From Paenibacillus polysaccharolyticus (lineage in GTDB: Bacteria > Bacillota > Bacilli > Paenibacillales > Paenibacillaceae), in contig NZ_FMVM01000001.1 of the NCBI RefSeq assembly GCF_900102085.1, positions 496,001 to 560,000 of the forward strand: DNA of 64,000 nt, given 5' to 3'. Made by a program: the position numbers and the translations under genes. Each line of letters begins with the position of its first letter. The stretch's first letter is position 1. The notes under the pieces are model-generated. The model ran no database searches. It worked only from the letters and a program-made list of their open reading frames with translations, and was not told the DNA's origin. Positions 55,045 through 64,000 of this stretch are shown piece by piece.

Positions 55045-55363
55045 AACACAAAAAACGCCCCTGAATGATCAGGGACGATGTTATCGCGGTACCACCCTGG
55101 TTATTGTTCTTCTTCCCTTATTGAAAGGATTCAACTCCCGTCATTGGAAGGATAAAACGAACAATCGCCTCGTTCATGCGAGTAACGGTCGCGCCCGGCA
55201 GGGTTGTCCTGCACTCCGAAATCAGCTTTCTGCCGCTTCAACTTTCAAGACTCTCCCAGCCAGCGAACTCAGAACATGTCTGAATTCGAAGAAGTCTATT
55301 CTCTGAGGAAAGGAACCCTCGGCATACTTCATTTCATCATCGATTTTAATTTAGTAAACATAC
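55045..55363 (-). promoter_or_regulatory. T-box leader of alaS
   Basis: On the minus strand the T-box sequence AGGGTGGTACCGCG (core 55094-55085) is followed by a terminator (55078-55050: CGTCCCTG/CAGGGGCG then TTTTTT). About 230 bases of Stem I-III region lie upstream. Uncharged tRNA-Ala would pair with the TGGT bulge and prevent termination. The specifier codon (expected GCN) could not be fixed with confidence by eye. Confidence 0.9.
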
Positions 55364-55369
55364 ACCCTC

Positions 55370-55398
55370 ATTATATCGATAGAGTTACCCAGTGTCAA
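55370..55398 (-). promoter_or_regulatory. alaS promoter
   Basis: Minus-strand TTGACA (55398-55393), 17-base spacer and TATAAT (55375-55370): a perfect sigma-A consensus, placing the RNA start near 55363. Confidence 0.9.
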
Positions 55399-55450
55399 CG
55401 CGCCTTCTGAGGCGATTCCAGATGATTTCCTGTTTCACTCGGCCATTTGA

Positions 55451-56518
55451 TCACTCGGTTCTCCGCTTGATGTAATAGGCGAAGAAGTGTTGCACGATAA
55501 CCTTCAACACGGCAAAGACCGGTACTGCCAAAATCAGACCGACGATCCCCGCCAGTTCTCCACCGACCAGAAGCGCAAAGATAATGGAGAGTGGATGCAA
55601 GTGTAGCGTTCGTCCAACCACCTGCGGGGAAACTACATTGCTCTCTAGCACTTGGCAGAGTGTGTTCACCGCGATGACCAGTAGTACCATTTTGAAAGAA
55701 ACCGTTGAAGCCATCACGACCGCAGGTGCCGCCCCCAGAAAAGGACCCAGATACGGCACGATGTTGAATACCGCCACAATACTTGCCAGAAGCAGAGCAT
55801 AAGGCATATCGATCACGATATATCCGATATAGGCAAAGATCCCCACAATCACACAGACGATAAATTGTCCCCGGATATAATTGCCGAGTGCGGTGTCGAT
55901 CTCTTTCATCACAGAAACAATGGCTTTACGGCGAGAACGAGGCAGATAAGCCACTACTGTGCGTTCAAATACATCAAAATCTTTTAACATATAAAAAATC
56001 AGAAACGGCACAATAAATACGTTAAACAGCACATTAATCGTCGCTCCGATATTGTCCATTAGCACGGTGATTCCTTGCGTAAGTCGGTCTTCCATCTGAA
56101 AAAACCAACTGTTCATGCCTGTGCGTATGCTTGGCGGCATTAATTTGTGATCCATATTGTTCATCAGGTTTTGCGCCCGCATGGACAATTCCGGCATATG
56201 TTCATTTAACTCTTCCAGCTGTTCAATCAGCACAGGGATGACATTCATTAAGATGACTCCAATGCAGGTCAGAAAAAAAGCATAGATTAACAGAACCGCA
56301 ATGGAACGTGGAACTTTGCGTCCACCAAGCATGCTCACAATCGGATTAAGCACATAAGATATGATCAGTGCAACGATGAATGGGGCCAGTACCGTTTTCA
56401 AAAATCCATAGATATGTAACAATAACGGCCGTAACAGCCAGATAAAATATAGAATGATTAATCCGAGCAAGAGCCAGATCGCGTAACGAAACATTTTATT
56501 TTTGGTTAGTTGCTCCAC
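55451..56518 (-). CDS. yrrI: AI-2E family transporter (YrrI type)
   Basis: 355 residues with about eight membrane helices and the family C-terminal block (VAVFNIVPYLGPFLGAAPAVVM and HPLSIIFALLVGGELAGIVG, in part). Position upstream of alaS on the same strand matches Bacillus yrrI. The transported molecule is not known. The start is GTG at 56518, seven bases after GGGGAG. It is diverged from the family member at 41729-42877. Confidence 0.85.
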   Translation of the reverse strand: MEQLTKNKMFRYAIWLLLGLIILYFIWLLRPLLLHIYGFLKTVLAPFIVALIISYVLNPIVSMLGGRKVPRSIAVLLIYAFFLTCIGVILMNVIPVLIEQLEELNEHMPELSMRAQNLMNNMDHKLMPPSIRTGMNSWFFQMEDRLTQGITVLMDNIGATINVLFNVFIVPFLIFYMLKDFDVFERTVVAYLPRSRRKAIVSVMKEIDTALGNYIRGQFIVCVIVGIFAYIGYIVIDMPYALLLASIVAVFNIVPYLGPFLGAAPAVVMASTVSFKMVLLVIAVNTLCQVLESNVVSPQVVGRTLHLHPLSIIFALLVGGELAGIVGLILAVPVFAVLKVIVQHFFAYYIKRRTE

Positions 56519-56677
56519 TTCGATTCTCCCCTTTGGACTGCCTCTACAGTTCAGTATATGGACTGGCTCTGAAAGTCAGTATATGTAGGAGAGGGAATTT
56601 TTATTAACTCCGTGCAGATGTGGTAAATGAGAAGAGGAAGGGAATAAGAATATGTTCTGTGTTCATCATTGCATAAC

Positions 56678-56716
56678 AAAAAAACGCTCTCCTCTAAAAA
56701 AGAGGAAAGCGAATTT
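56678..56716 (-). terminator. Terminator of the yrrD / zinc-ribbon unit
   Basis: Minus-strand CGCTTTCCTCT/AGAGGAGAGCG stem with TTTTTTTG after it. The rest of 56519-56859 shows no gene; CAGTATATG occurs twice (56553 and 56577 regions), of unclear meaning. Confidence 0.75.
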
Positions 56717-56859
56717 TATGAATCATTGCCTCATATAATCAACCATATGCTTCCTGACCACTATGTAACTACATCTATATCCTTCTGTCGCCAGATTGCG
56801 ACATCATTAAATGACATGTATTGTCATGAAACCGCATATAGAGGAAGTTAAACCGCGTA

Positions 56860-57069
56860 TTAAGAAGAAGCGTGAATATGTGGGAAGTCTTGTGGCAACT
56901 CTTCTCCGAAGAACAAATCATCCAGAGAGCTTAAAGTGCCGTCCTCTTCCACCTGATACACAGACATTTTCTCACCGTTTACCGTTAACTCAATAAAGCA
57001 TCCCCAGCAATAAAACTGATGGGAGCCAATTTTTCCGATATCTTTCGAACTACAATTTGGACATTTCAT
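56860..57069 (-). CDS. Small zinc-ribbon protein of unknown function
   Basis: 69 residues. Two CxxC pairs near the N-terminus (CPNC and CWGC, about residues 3-26) form a likely zinc ribbon; an acidic C-terminal half follows. It lies four bases downstream of the PRC-barrel gene on the same strand and probably shares its transcript. The start at 57069 is six bases after AGGTGA; the ATG six bases upstream is too close. I do not recognise a specific function. Confidence 0.7.
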   Translation of the reverse strand: MKCPNCSSKDIGKIGSHQFYCWGCFIELTVNGEKMSVYQVEEDGTLSSLDDLFFGEELPQDFPHIHASS

Positions 57070-57079
57070 ATTCATTCAC

Positions 57080-57601
57080 CTATCCATTAACAGAATGAAT
57101 GGCATTTTCCAAGCGCTGTTCACTCAGTGGCGGTACCATAATGGCACTTTCTCCGATTGACATATCACTTGTACATGGCAGCCATTTACGGCCCTCGATC
57201 AGATCGGACACAAAACCGTCCGTAATTTCAATCCCTATTATTGTATTTCCCAACTCTTGGTCAAAATAAACATCAGAGACACGTCCAAGCAGCAAACCTT
57301 CTTCGGTGAGCACGGACATCTCCTTCAATTTAGAACGACCAAGGAGGTATGTGTATTTTATGTCGTCGGCCCCCGTCTTGCGGACAGCCTGTTGATTACG
57401 GATCATGACGGCATCTTCGCCATAGGCAACGATATCTTCCCATTGCACCATTTTGACATGATTGGTAAACAGGCCCTTATTCTCAAGTTCAATGCCTTCA
57501 ATCTCCCAATCATCATTCACAATGAAATCCTGGATTTTACCGACCTGCTTCCCGTCCTCAACATCAAAAACGGCAAGTCCGATCATTTCCTGAAGCTTCA
57601 T
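57080..57601 (-). CDS. yrrD: PRC-barrel domain protein (YrrD type)
   Basis: 173 residues made of two PRC-barrel repeats (about 1-75 and 85-160, with GLAVFDVEDGKQVGKIQDFIV and LTEEGLLLGRVSDVYFD, in part). PRC barrels are small beta domains that bind RNA or partner proteins, as in RimM. The position near iscS and alaS matches Bacillus yrrD. The start at 57601 (MKLQEMIG) follows GAGGGGG; the longer frame to 57664 adds a segment unlike the family. Confidence 0.85.
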   Translation of the reverse strand: MKLQEMIGLAVFDVEDGKQVGKIQDFIVNDDWEIEGIELENKGLFTNHVKMVQWEDIVAYGEDAVMIRNQQAVRKTGADDIKYTYLLGRSKLKEMSVLTEEGLLLGRVSDVYFDQELGNTIIGIEITDGFVSDLIEGRKWLPCTSDMSIGESAIMVPPLSEQRLENAIHSVNG

Positions 57602-57765
57602 CGCTGGGTCCCCCTCATCTTCTTCACATTGTATAGGCGCGGCGCTATTGCTAGGTATGCCCAAAGTTGATGAGTGGCAATCAGACGCCGATCATCAAAC
57701 CGCTACTATTCAACCGATGAAAATGGAACTCCTTCCCTCCTTCTGTTCCATGTGTAAAGAACCCC

Positions 57766-58917
57766 TTAAGGTTTATTACGTAGCCGTTGAAGAATGGTTC
57801 CAATTTTTTCGGCGGTTGTGATGATTTCTTTTGTAGTATTACCCAAACCCCAGCTAAATCGAATCGCAGACTGTAAAAATGCTTCTGGCAAGTTCATCGC
57901 TTTGAGTACGTGGGATACTTCCAGGGAACCAGAAGTACAAGCTGAACCACTTGCTACAGCGATGCCCTCCATATCCAGATTCATCAGCATCGTTTCAGTA
58001 GATACCTCGGGGAAGCTGATATTGAGAATATTGGGAAGCGTATAATCATGATGTCCGTTGACATGAAAATGTTCTGTCCCTACATGAATGGCAAGCTGAT
58101 CAAGCAATATTTTTTTTAATTCCAGTGCATGCTGCTGGTGCTCCTCTGCATTCTCTGTAATGATCTTTAACGCCTCTGCAAAACCTGCAATCCCCGCAAT
58201 GTTCTCTGTACCTGCACGACGTTGTCGTTCCTGTAAGCCACCATGTGATCTGGCTTCCAATGTTACACCACGTCTAACATACAGCGCACCCACACCCTGC
58301 GGTCCGTTAATCTTGTGCGCAGAGAAGCTAATCAGATCTACAGGCAAGTCTCTACAGGAAATCGGCTGGCTGCCCAGTGCTTGAACCGCATCTGTATGAA
58401 ATAAAATATCATGCTGACGCGCGAGTTCACCAACCTCACGAATCGGCTGAATCGTGCCTACTTCGTTGTTGGCATACATCATTGTGATCAGCACGGTGTC
58501 AGGTCTGATGGCTTCACGCAGTTCCTCCAGCTTGATGCGCCCAGACTCGTCCACAGACAGATAGGTCACATCGTATCCCTGCCGCTCAAGTTCTTGACAT
58601 GAGTGCAGTACAGCATGATGTTCAATCTCCGTCGTAATCACATGTTTGCCTTGATCTGCTCTGGCAGCAACCGCCCCAAAAATCGCCAGATTGTCGCTCT
58701 CTGTCCCGCCACCTGTAAATACAAGCTCGTCCGGTTTACATCCCAAAGATGCCGCGATACTGTCTCTCGCTCCACTGACCGTGCGTTTGGCTTCACGTCC
58801 AAAGGCATGAATGCTGGATGGATTACCATATTGCCCTGTCATCACGTTCATCATCGCTTCTGCGACGCGTGGATGCATAGGTGTCGATGCGGCGTGATCT
58901 AAATATATACGATTCAT
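57766..58917 (-). CDS. iscS: Cysteine desulfurase (IscS/NifS family, YrvO type)
   Basis: 383-residue PLP enzyme that takes sulfur from cysteine for tRNA thiolation and Fe-S assembly. The PLP lysine is in SFSAHKINGPQGVG and the persulfide cysteine in ASGSACTSGSLE. In Bacillus, YrvO feeds MnmA for 2-thiouridine, and mnmA lies 1.7 kb away here. The start at 58917 (MNRIYLDHAAST) has GGGGTG upstream. It is separated from cymR by the gene at 59227-59835, unlike the contiguous cymR-iscS-mnmA order of Bacillus. Confidence 0.93.
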   Translation of the reverse strand: MNRIYLDHAASTPMHPRVAEAMMNVMTGQYGNPSSIHAFGREAKRTVSGARDSIAASLGCKPDELVFTGGGTESDNLAIFGAVAARADQGKHVITTEIEHHAVLHSCQELERQGYDVTYLSVDESGRIKLEELREAIRPDTVLITMMYANNEVGTIQPIREVGELARQHDILFHTDAVQALGSQPISCRDLPVDLISFSAHKINGPQGVGALYVRRGVTLEARSHGGLQERQRRAGTENIAGIAGFAEALKIITENAEEHQQHALELKKILLDQLAIHVGTEHFHVNGHHDYTLPNILNISFPEVSTETMLMNLDMEGIAVASGSACTSGSLEVSHVLKAMNLPEAFLQSAIRFSWGLGNTTKEIITTAEKIGTILQRLRNKP

Positions 58918-58926
58918 CGATATCAC

Positions 58927-59226
58927 CCCGTTAGTTATTGGATTTCGTTTTTATGATCTTAACACTGGTACAGGCAGGCTTTGATCTCTGTTGGCATGGC
59001 TAAAGCCCCCATTATGGGGGCTTCTATGTTATCTTCTAGATGATCAACTTCATTTCTTAATTTCTTCCTAAATGTAGCGCATCTTTAGATTTAATTGCCG
59101 CTATTCTTTCGTGAGTGCATATTATATTCTACCACTTTTTTTCAACTAAAGTAACCTATTTTCATTCATGAATGTTATGAGTCAAACGCAGAATTGGTGA
59201 TGATCCTATACGTTCTATGTGTCTTG
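58927..59226. promoter_or_regulatory. Intergenic region upstream of iscS
   Basis: 300 bases without a gene. AAGCCCCC/GGGGGCTT (59003-59026) forms a strong hairpin lacking a good T run on either strand. A minus-strand TATAAT (59126-59121) could be the -10 box for iscS, but no clear -35 pairs with it. CATTCATGAATG near 59164 is a palindrome of unknown meaning. Confidence 0.4.
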
Positions 59227-59835
59227 TTAATATTGAAATACGGAAGGAAATTGTTGGACAATTCCACTTGTCATCATATCAGCCATCCCCAAAGCCTGTG
59301 GCTCAATAGAATCACTTAATTCAACATTCCTTACGTAATCTTTCGCAATGCGACTGCCGACCTCTTCCGTAAGAAGACGTAAATGCTCATACATCATCCT
59401 TTGCCATTCCACTTTTGACCAATATGGATTAATTTGCGCTAAAAAAGTAGCAATTTCATCAGCATTGGCATACCAACGTTTCTGGGCATCTGCTGCTGCT
59501 GTACTATTGCCTGACTTCAAATCAGTAACAAGTTCTGCGGCAATCGTTAAATGTTCTCTAAGCAGTTTTTCAAATTGACTGGCAATAGCAGCCCCATAGA
59601 TCGGTGCAAGTACCTGAGCAAAATCACTTGGATTTCTTAACAGTCTTGCGGTTGTAGGTTGGATGTCACCAAGTCCATCAACGATACTATTCACGGTTAA
59701 TCTCGTCCAGAACACATGCTGTTCCCATAGTGATCTGAGTTTCCTGTTCAAATCTACGCTAGCTGTTGTGCACTGCAAGGAATCCGTTTTTCGAAAAGTT
59801 GGATAATAATACGTCGGAACATAATTAAACATCAT
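59227..59835 (-). CDS. Conserved helical protein of unknown function
   Basis: 202 residues, predicted mostly alpha-helical in about six helices, probably a four-helix-bundle core, with no signal peptide. Recognisable strings are LWEQHVFWTRLTVNSIVDGL, RLLRNPSDFAQVL and ANADEIATFLAQINPYWS. I recall this family being named acetylglutamate kinase in some databases, but no kinase or amino-acid kinase motif is visible and that name should not be trusted. AAGGAG lies seven bases before the ATG. It sits between cymR and iscS on their strand, so co-regulation with sulfur genes is possible. Confidence 0.75.
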   Translation of the reverse strand: MMFNYVPTYYYPTFRKTDSLQCTTASVDLNRKLRSLWEQHVFWTRLTVNSIVDGLGDIQPTTARLLRNPSDFAQVLAPIYGAAIASQFEKLLREHLTIAAELVTDLKSGNSTAAADAQKRWYANADEIATFLAQINPYWSKVEWQRMMYEHLRLLTEEVGSRIAKDYVRNVELSDSIEPQALGMADMMTSGIVQQFPSVFQY

Positions 59836-59923
59836 CCGTCAACTCCTTTTTACAACAATATATAGGGAGCAGCCTACATTGGTGCATCCCAAATAGATGT
59901 TGATCAAAATCGGGAGTCGGAAC

Positions 59924-59964
59924 AAAAAAACAACCTCACTGCTATCAACAGTAAAGTTGTTTTT
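59924..59964. terminator. Terminator between cymR and the helical protein gene
   Basis: AAAAAACAAC...ACTG pairs with CAGT...GTTGTTTTTT; usable on both strands and placed just after cymR. Confidence 0.8.
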
Positions 59965-59995
59965 TGCTGGCGTTGATTGAAACACTATAAGGAAA

Positions 59996-60415
59996 CTAAA
60001 TATAGAACATGTACGAATCTTTCTTTTCCTGATCCTCAAAAGTAATTAAGTCTTTCAACGTTGTTGAATCCAGCACTTCTGCAATGCCATCACGGATGCG
60101 TAGCCACAAATCACGCTTAGCCGGGTCATCTTCTTCCGTAAAGTCTACTGGCGAGATCGGTCCCTCCAGTACACGAATGACATCCCCTGCGGTCACCGTT
60201 GCAGGATCACCTGCCAGAATGTAACCGCCATATGCACCGCGGATACTCTTAACAAGGCCAGCATTACGCAGTGGCGCAATCAGTTGCTCCAGATAATGTT
60301 CAGAGAGCTGGTTGCGCTCAGCAATGCTCTTCAGTGATGTTGGACCTTCGCCGGTTCTTGCGGCCAGCTCCATCATGATTGTGAGGCCGTAACGGCCTTT
60401 TGTCGATATTTTCAA
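59996..60415 (-). CDS. cymR: Rrf2-family transcriptional repressor of cysteine metabolism
   Basis: 139 residues, near-identical in pattern to Bacillus CymR from MKISTKGRYGLTIM to the final SYMFYI. The winged HTH spans about 1-60 (TSLKSIAERNQLSEHYLEQL). The Fe-S cysteines found in IscR-type Rrf2 proteins are absent, as expected. CymR represses cysteine and sulfur uptake genes with CysK as co-repressor. The start is TTG at 60415, six bases after GAGGTG; the frame to 60433 is not supported. Confidence 0.94.
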   Translation of the reverse strand: MKISTKGRYGLTIMMELAARTGEGPTSLKSIAERNQLSEHYLEQLIAPLRNAGLVKSIRGAYGGYILAGDPATVTAGDVIRVLEGPISPVDFTEEDDPAKRDLWLRIRDGIAEVLDSTTLKDLITFEDQEKKDSYMFYI

Positions 60416-60607
60416 AGGAGTCACCTCTTTCAATTTTCGAAAAAATACATCTAATCCTCCGTATTCCGATCATAACCCTCAAGTAATGTTAACATATCTG
60501 CATGCGTTATGGAAAAGAAAGATTGACGATATTGCAAAATGTGCGTCTGGAGTGGACACTATCCAAAGTTGGCCGGGTGTATCGTAAGTTCGGTCGGGTT
60601 ATGCTAG

Positions 60608-61774
<1,167 letters not shown>

Positions 61775-61826
61775 CAGGACTTACTCATCACTTGAGAGTG
61801 GTGAAGTCAATTCCCTGTATTCCTAC

Positions 61827-61872
61827 AAAAAAAGCCGTCTTTCATGTAATACCATGAAGGATGGCTTTTTTC
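61827..61872 (+). terminator. mnmA terminator
   Basis: AAAAAGCCGTC...TTCATG pairs with CATGAA...GATGGCTTTTTT; also suits the converging crcB transcript. Confidence 0.85.
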
Positions 61873-61906
61873 CTGCTTTTTTTGCAAAAAAATTTAAATA
61901 TTTAAC

Positions 61907-62266
61907 TTATGCAGTGAGCCAAACTCCTGCCAGACAACCTAATATTCCCACCACCACTGAACTTACCACGTAAATAACGGCTCTGGCTTGTCGCTGTTGC
62001 CCCATTAACGTTAATGTTTCATACCCAAAGGTAGAGAACGTGGTGTACGCTCCGCAGAAGCCAGTTCCCCATACTACCCACATTGCGTCTGGCAAACTTC
62101 CTGCTTGATGCCCGCCGTACAACATTCCCAAAATAATAGAACCGCTGATATTAATTACCCACGTTGCCCAAGGAAAAGCGGTGCCAAGTTTGCCGGAGAC
62201 AACCTTTCCTAGACTATAACGGACTAGTGCGCCTAACACACCTGCTAATCCTATCCAGATGATCAT
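61907..62266 (-). CDS. crcB: Fluoride channel subunit CrcB/Fluc (second copy)
   Basis: 119 residues with four membrane helices. The family signature is GTGFCGAYTTFSTFGYE (about 75-91), which includes the phenylalanines lining the fluoride pore, with an Asn-containing VINISGS earlier. Exports fluoride. Its ATG overlaps the stop of the upstream crcB by four bases. Adjacent unequal pairs usually form heterodimeric channels. Confidence 0.94.
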   Translation of the reverse strand: MIIWIGLAGVLGALVRYSLGKVVSGKLGTAFPWATWVINISGSIILGMLYGGHQAGSLPDAMWVVWGTGFCGAYTTFSTFGYETLTLMGQQRQARAVIYVVSSVVVGILGCLAGVWLTA

Positions 62267-62664
62267 AGGCCATCACCCTCTTTGGGGGAGACACTTAACA
62301 TTCGATTGCCCAGCTTGATCCCAAGGGCGCAGAGCACCAGTCCTGCCACAACACTCAAAAGGAGATAAGCCGCTGCTTTCAACCATTCTCCACCCTCCGT
62401 TAAACGAACGAAGTCCAGTGTGAATGTGGAAAAGGTCGTGAAGGCTCCAGTAAAACCTGTGCCAATGGCGAGGCGAAGCTGTGGTGTTATTTTCTCAGGA
62501 ATAGCGATAGTAAAAAAAAAGCCCAAAAACAGGCTGCCGATCGCATTGATCAACAGCACTGCCCATGGAAAACCTGTATTGGCCGAGGGGAGCATCAGTT
62601 GAATGGTGTATCTGGTTAATGTGCCCAGAAACCCGCCAGCTCCGATATATGCTAACTCTTTCAT
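62263..62664 (-). CDS. crcB: Fluoride channel subunit CrcB/Fluc (first copy)
   Basis: 133 residues, four membrane helices, with LINAIGSLFLGFF and GTGFTGAFTTFSTFTLDFV. It is the partner of the following crcB. GGGAG lies eight bases before the ATG, inside the end of rarA: only two bases separate the rarA stop from this start. No fluoride riboswitch is seen, so expression appears to follow rarA. Confidence 0.94.
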   Translation of the reverse strand: MKELAYIGAGGFLGTLTRYTIQLMLPSANTGFPWAVLLINAIGSLFLGFFFTIAIPEKITPQLRLAIGTGFTGAFTTFSTFTLDFVRLTEGGEWLKAAAYLLLSVVAGLVLCALGIKLGNRMLSVSPKEGDGL

Positions 62665-62666
62665 CT

Positions 62667-63974
62667 CTACAGCTCCCTGCGCCGCTGTTGGTTCAGCCTG
62701 ATCTTCGACTCATTCCCCTGCTCTGTCGCCTCGTAAAATACTCTTCGAGACAGCTGTTTTGGCAGATACTCCTGTTTCACATAATGTCCCGGGTAGTTAT
62801 GAGGATACTGGTATCCTTCATGTCCCAGCTTGGCAGCACCTGAGTAATGGGTATCCCTCAAATGCAGCGGTACTTCGGCCGACTTCACCTCATCAATGGC
62901 GCTCATCGCTTTGGATATCGCAGTATATACTGCATTGGACTTCGGACTTTCCACCGCAAACAATATGGCTTGCGCAATATTTAGCTTGGCCTCCGGCCAG
63001 CCGTTATTTCGGTACGCATCAAGCGCCCCAATGGCTTGGGTCATCGCCTGCGGATTTGCCAGTCCAATGTCCTCACTGCTCGCGGCAATCAGACGACGGA
63101 TGAACGTCATGGGGTCCATGCCCAGTTTCTCCACGGCATACAGAAACCAGAACAGTGCCGCATCACTCGAACCACGAATGCTTTTGTGAAAAGCGGATAA
63201 TACGTCATACTGCGTGGACTCGTCTGCCTTGACAATGGGACGACGGATCGACTCTTCCGCGACAGCCAGCGTGATGTGAACCGTTCCATCCTGCTCAGGC
63301 GGTGTCGTTAGCGCGGCAAGCTCCAGAGCATTCAGGGCACGGCGAATATCACCATTCGCCATCGTAGCAATGTGTGCCAGCGCTTCATCATCGGCTTTCA
63401 GTTCCATAAACCCAAGGCCTTTATCCGCATCGCTTAGCGCTCTGCGCATCGCAATCAGGGAATGCTCCTTATTTAAGGATTCCAGTTGAAAAAGGGTGGA
63501 TCGACTCATCAAGGCTCCGTTTACATAATGGAAGGGGTTTTCCGTCGTTGCCCCGATAAAAATGATCGTGCCCTTCTCCACCGCTGGTAGCAGTGCATCT
63601 TGGCGTGAACTGTTAAAACGATGTACCTCATCGAGGAAAAGAATCGTTTTGGTTCCATACAGTTGTTTATTCGTCTGCGCCTGCTCAATGACTTCTCGTA
63701 CATCCTTCACAGAGGCATCCACAGCATTCAGTCGCACGAATTGTCCTTGAGTGTGCTGAGAGATGATGTGAGCAAGTGTTGTCTTGCCACATCCCGGAGG
63801 CCCGTACAACAGGATGGATGAAATCTGATCAGCTTCAATGGCTCGGCGTAGCAGCTTCCCTGGCCCGATAATATGTTCCTGCCCTATATATTCATCCAGA
63901 TGCTCAGGCCGCATGCGGTCTGCAAGCAATCTGGCCTGTGGTTGTGTATCCTGTTGAAACGAAAATAAATCCAT
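62667..63974 (-). CDS. rarA: Replication-associated recombination protein A (AAA+ ATPase)
   Basis: 435-residue AAA+ protein of the RarA/MgsA/WRNIP1 group acting at stalled replication forks. Walker A is GPPGCGKTT (about 58-66) and Walker B is TILFLDEVHRFN. The sensor and lid segments follow (ATTENPFHYVN, NGDIRRALNALE), then a C-terminal tetramerisation region (SSEDIGLANPQAM, HYSGAAKLGHEGYQYPHNYPGHYV, in part). AAGGAAGTG precedes the ATG. First visible gene of a rarA-crcB-crcB string. Confidence 0.95.
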   Translation of the reverse strand: MDLFSFQQDTQPQARLLADRMRPEHLDEYIGQEHIIGPGKLLRRAIEADQISSILLYGPPGCGKTTLAHIISQHTQGQFVRLNAVDASVKDVREVIEQAQTNKQLYGTKTILFLDEVHRFNSSRQDALLPAVEKGTIIFIGATTENPFHYVNGALMSRSTLFQLESLNKEHSLIAMRRALSDADKGLGFMELKADDEALAHIATMANGDIRRALNALELAALTTPPEQDGTVHITLAVAEESIRRPIVKADESTQYDVLSAFHKSIRGSSDAALFWFLYAVEKLGMDPMTFIRRLIAASSEDIGLANPQAMTQAIGALDAYRNNGWPEAKLNIAQAILFAVESPKSNAVYTAISKAMSAIDEVKSAEVPLHLRDTHYSGAAKLGHEGYQYPHNYPGHYVKQEYLPKQLSRRVFYEATEQGNESKIRLNQQRRREL

Positions 63975-64000
63975 GGTTTTATCACTTCCTTAACGGATTG

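Noticed and set aside
56669..56851. 60-codon frame MHNKKTL...
   Set aside because: Overlaps a terminator hairpin, has no ribosome site and no family likeness.
62665..62700. Fluoride riboswitch directly before crcB
   Set aside because: Only two bases separate the rarA stop from crcB, so there is no room for one there.

Overview
This window is a chromosomal segment of a low-to-mid GC Gram-positive bacterium of the order Bacillales, most likely a Paenibacillus. The evidence is the gene content and order: the mtlA-mtlR-mtlF-mtlD cluster, glcT-ptsG-ptsH-ptsI, a tandem glycine riboswitch before gcvT-gcvPA-gcvPB, a T-box before alaS, and a Bacillus-like alaS-ireB-ruvX-DUF1292-mltG-U32-U32 block. 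No rRNA, tRNA, CRISPR array, prophage or insertion sequence was seen. Genus assignment is inference.

Layout. 1-1.6 kb: membrane-anchored AraC-type regulator, cut by the window edge. 1.7-4.6 kb: an apparent ribosome-mediated attenuator (7-codon leader ORF, long-range stem, antiterminator, two terminators) ahead of a MutS2-like ATPase that lacks the Smr domain, then a small cysteine-rich protein. 4.8-10.1 kb: mannitol PTS operon. 10.5-15.8 kb: glycine cleavage system, with gcvH divergent from gcvT-PA-PB. 16-21.3 kb: glucose PTS with GlcT and its RNA antiterminator. 21.5-25.8 kb: flotillin pair, an iron-type alcohol dehydrogenase and an FMN-binding oxidase-like protein. 25.9-30.9 kb: galK-galE-galT with a divergent AraC regulator. 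30.9-36.3 kb: an aldo/keto reductase, sirtuin, HAD phosphatase, alpha/beta hydrolase, KDPG aldolase and KDG kinase. 36.5-40 kb: acyltransferase, KGG-repeat stress-type protein and ilvD. 40-47 kb: polysaccharide deacetylase, AI-2E transporter, class B penicillin-binding protein and a chemoreceptor. 47.3-55.4 kb: tRNA-hydroxylation U32 pair, mltG, two DUF1292 proteins, ruvX, ireB and alaS. 55.4-64 kb: second AI-2E transporter, zinc-ribbon protein, PRC-barrel protein, cysteine desulfurase, a four-helix-type protein of unknown role, cymR, mnmA, two crcB genes and rarA.

How the genes work together. Sugar uptake (mannitol, glucose, galactose, keto-deoxygluconate) is regulated by PRD regulators, an RNA antiterminator, an AraC protein and candidate cre and Crp/Fnr-type sites. 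The right third is translation-centred: AlaS, tRNA wobble hydroxylation (U32 pair), tRNA thiolation (IscS plus MnmA) and CymR control of sulfur metabolism. The most unusual locus is the attenuator plus truncated MutS2 paralogue at 1.7-4.1 kb. Its leader looks like those of antibiotic-inducible ribosome-protection genes, and the MutS2 family is known to act on collided ribosomes, so a drug- or stalling-induced ribosome rescue factor is a reasonable, untested hypothesis.
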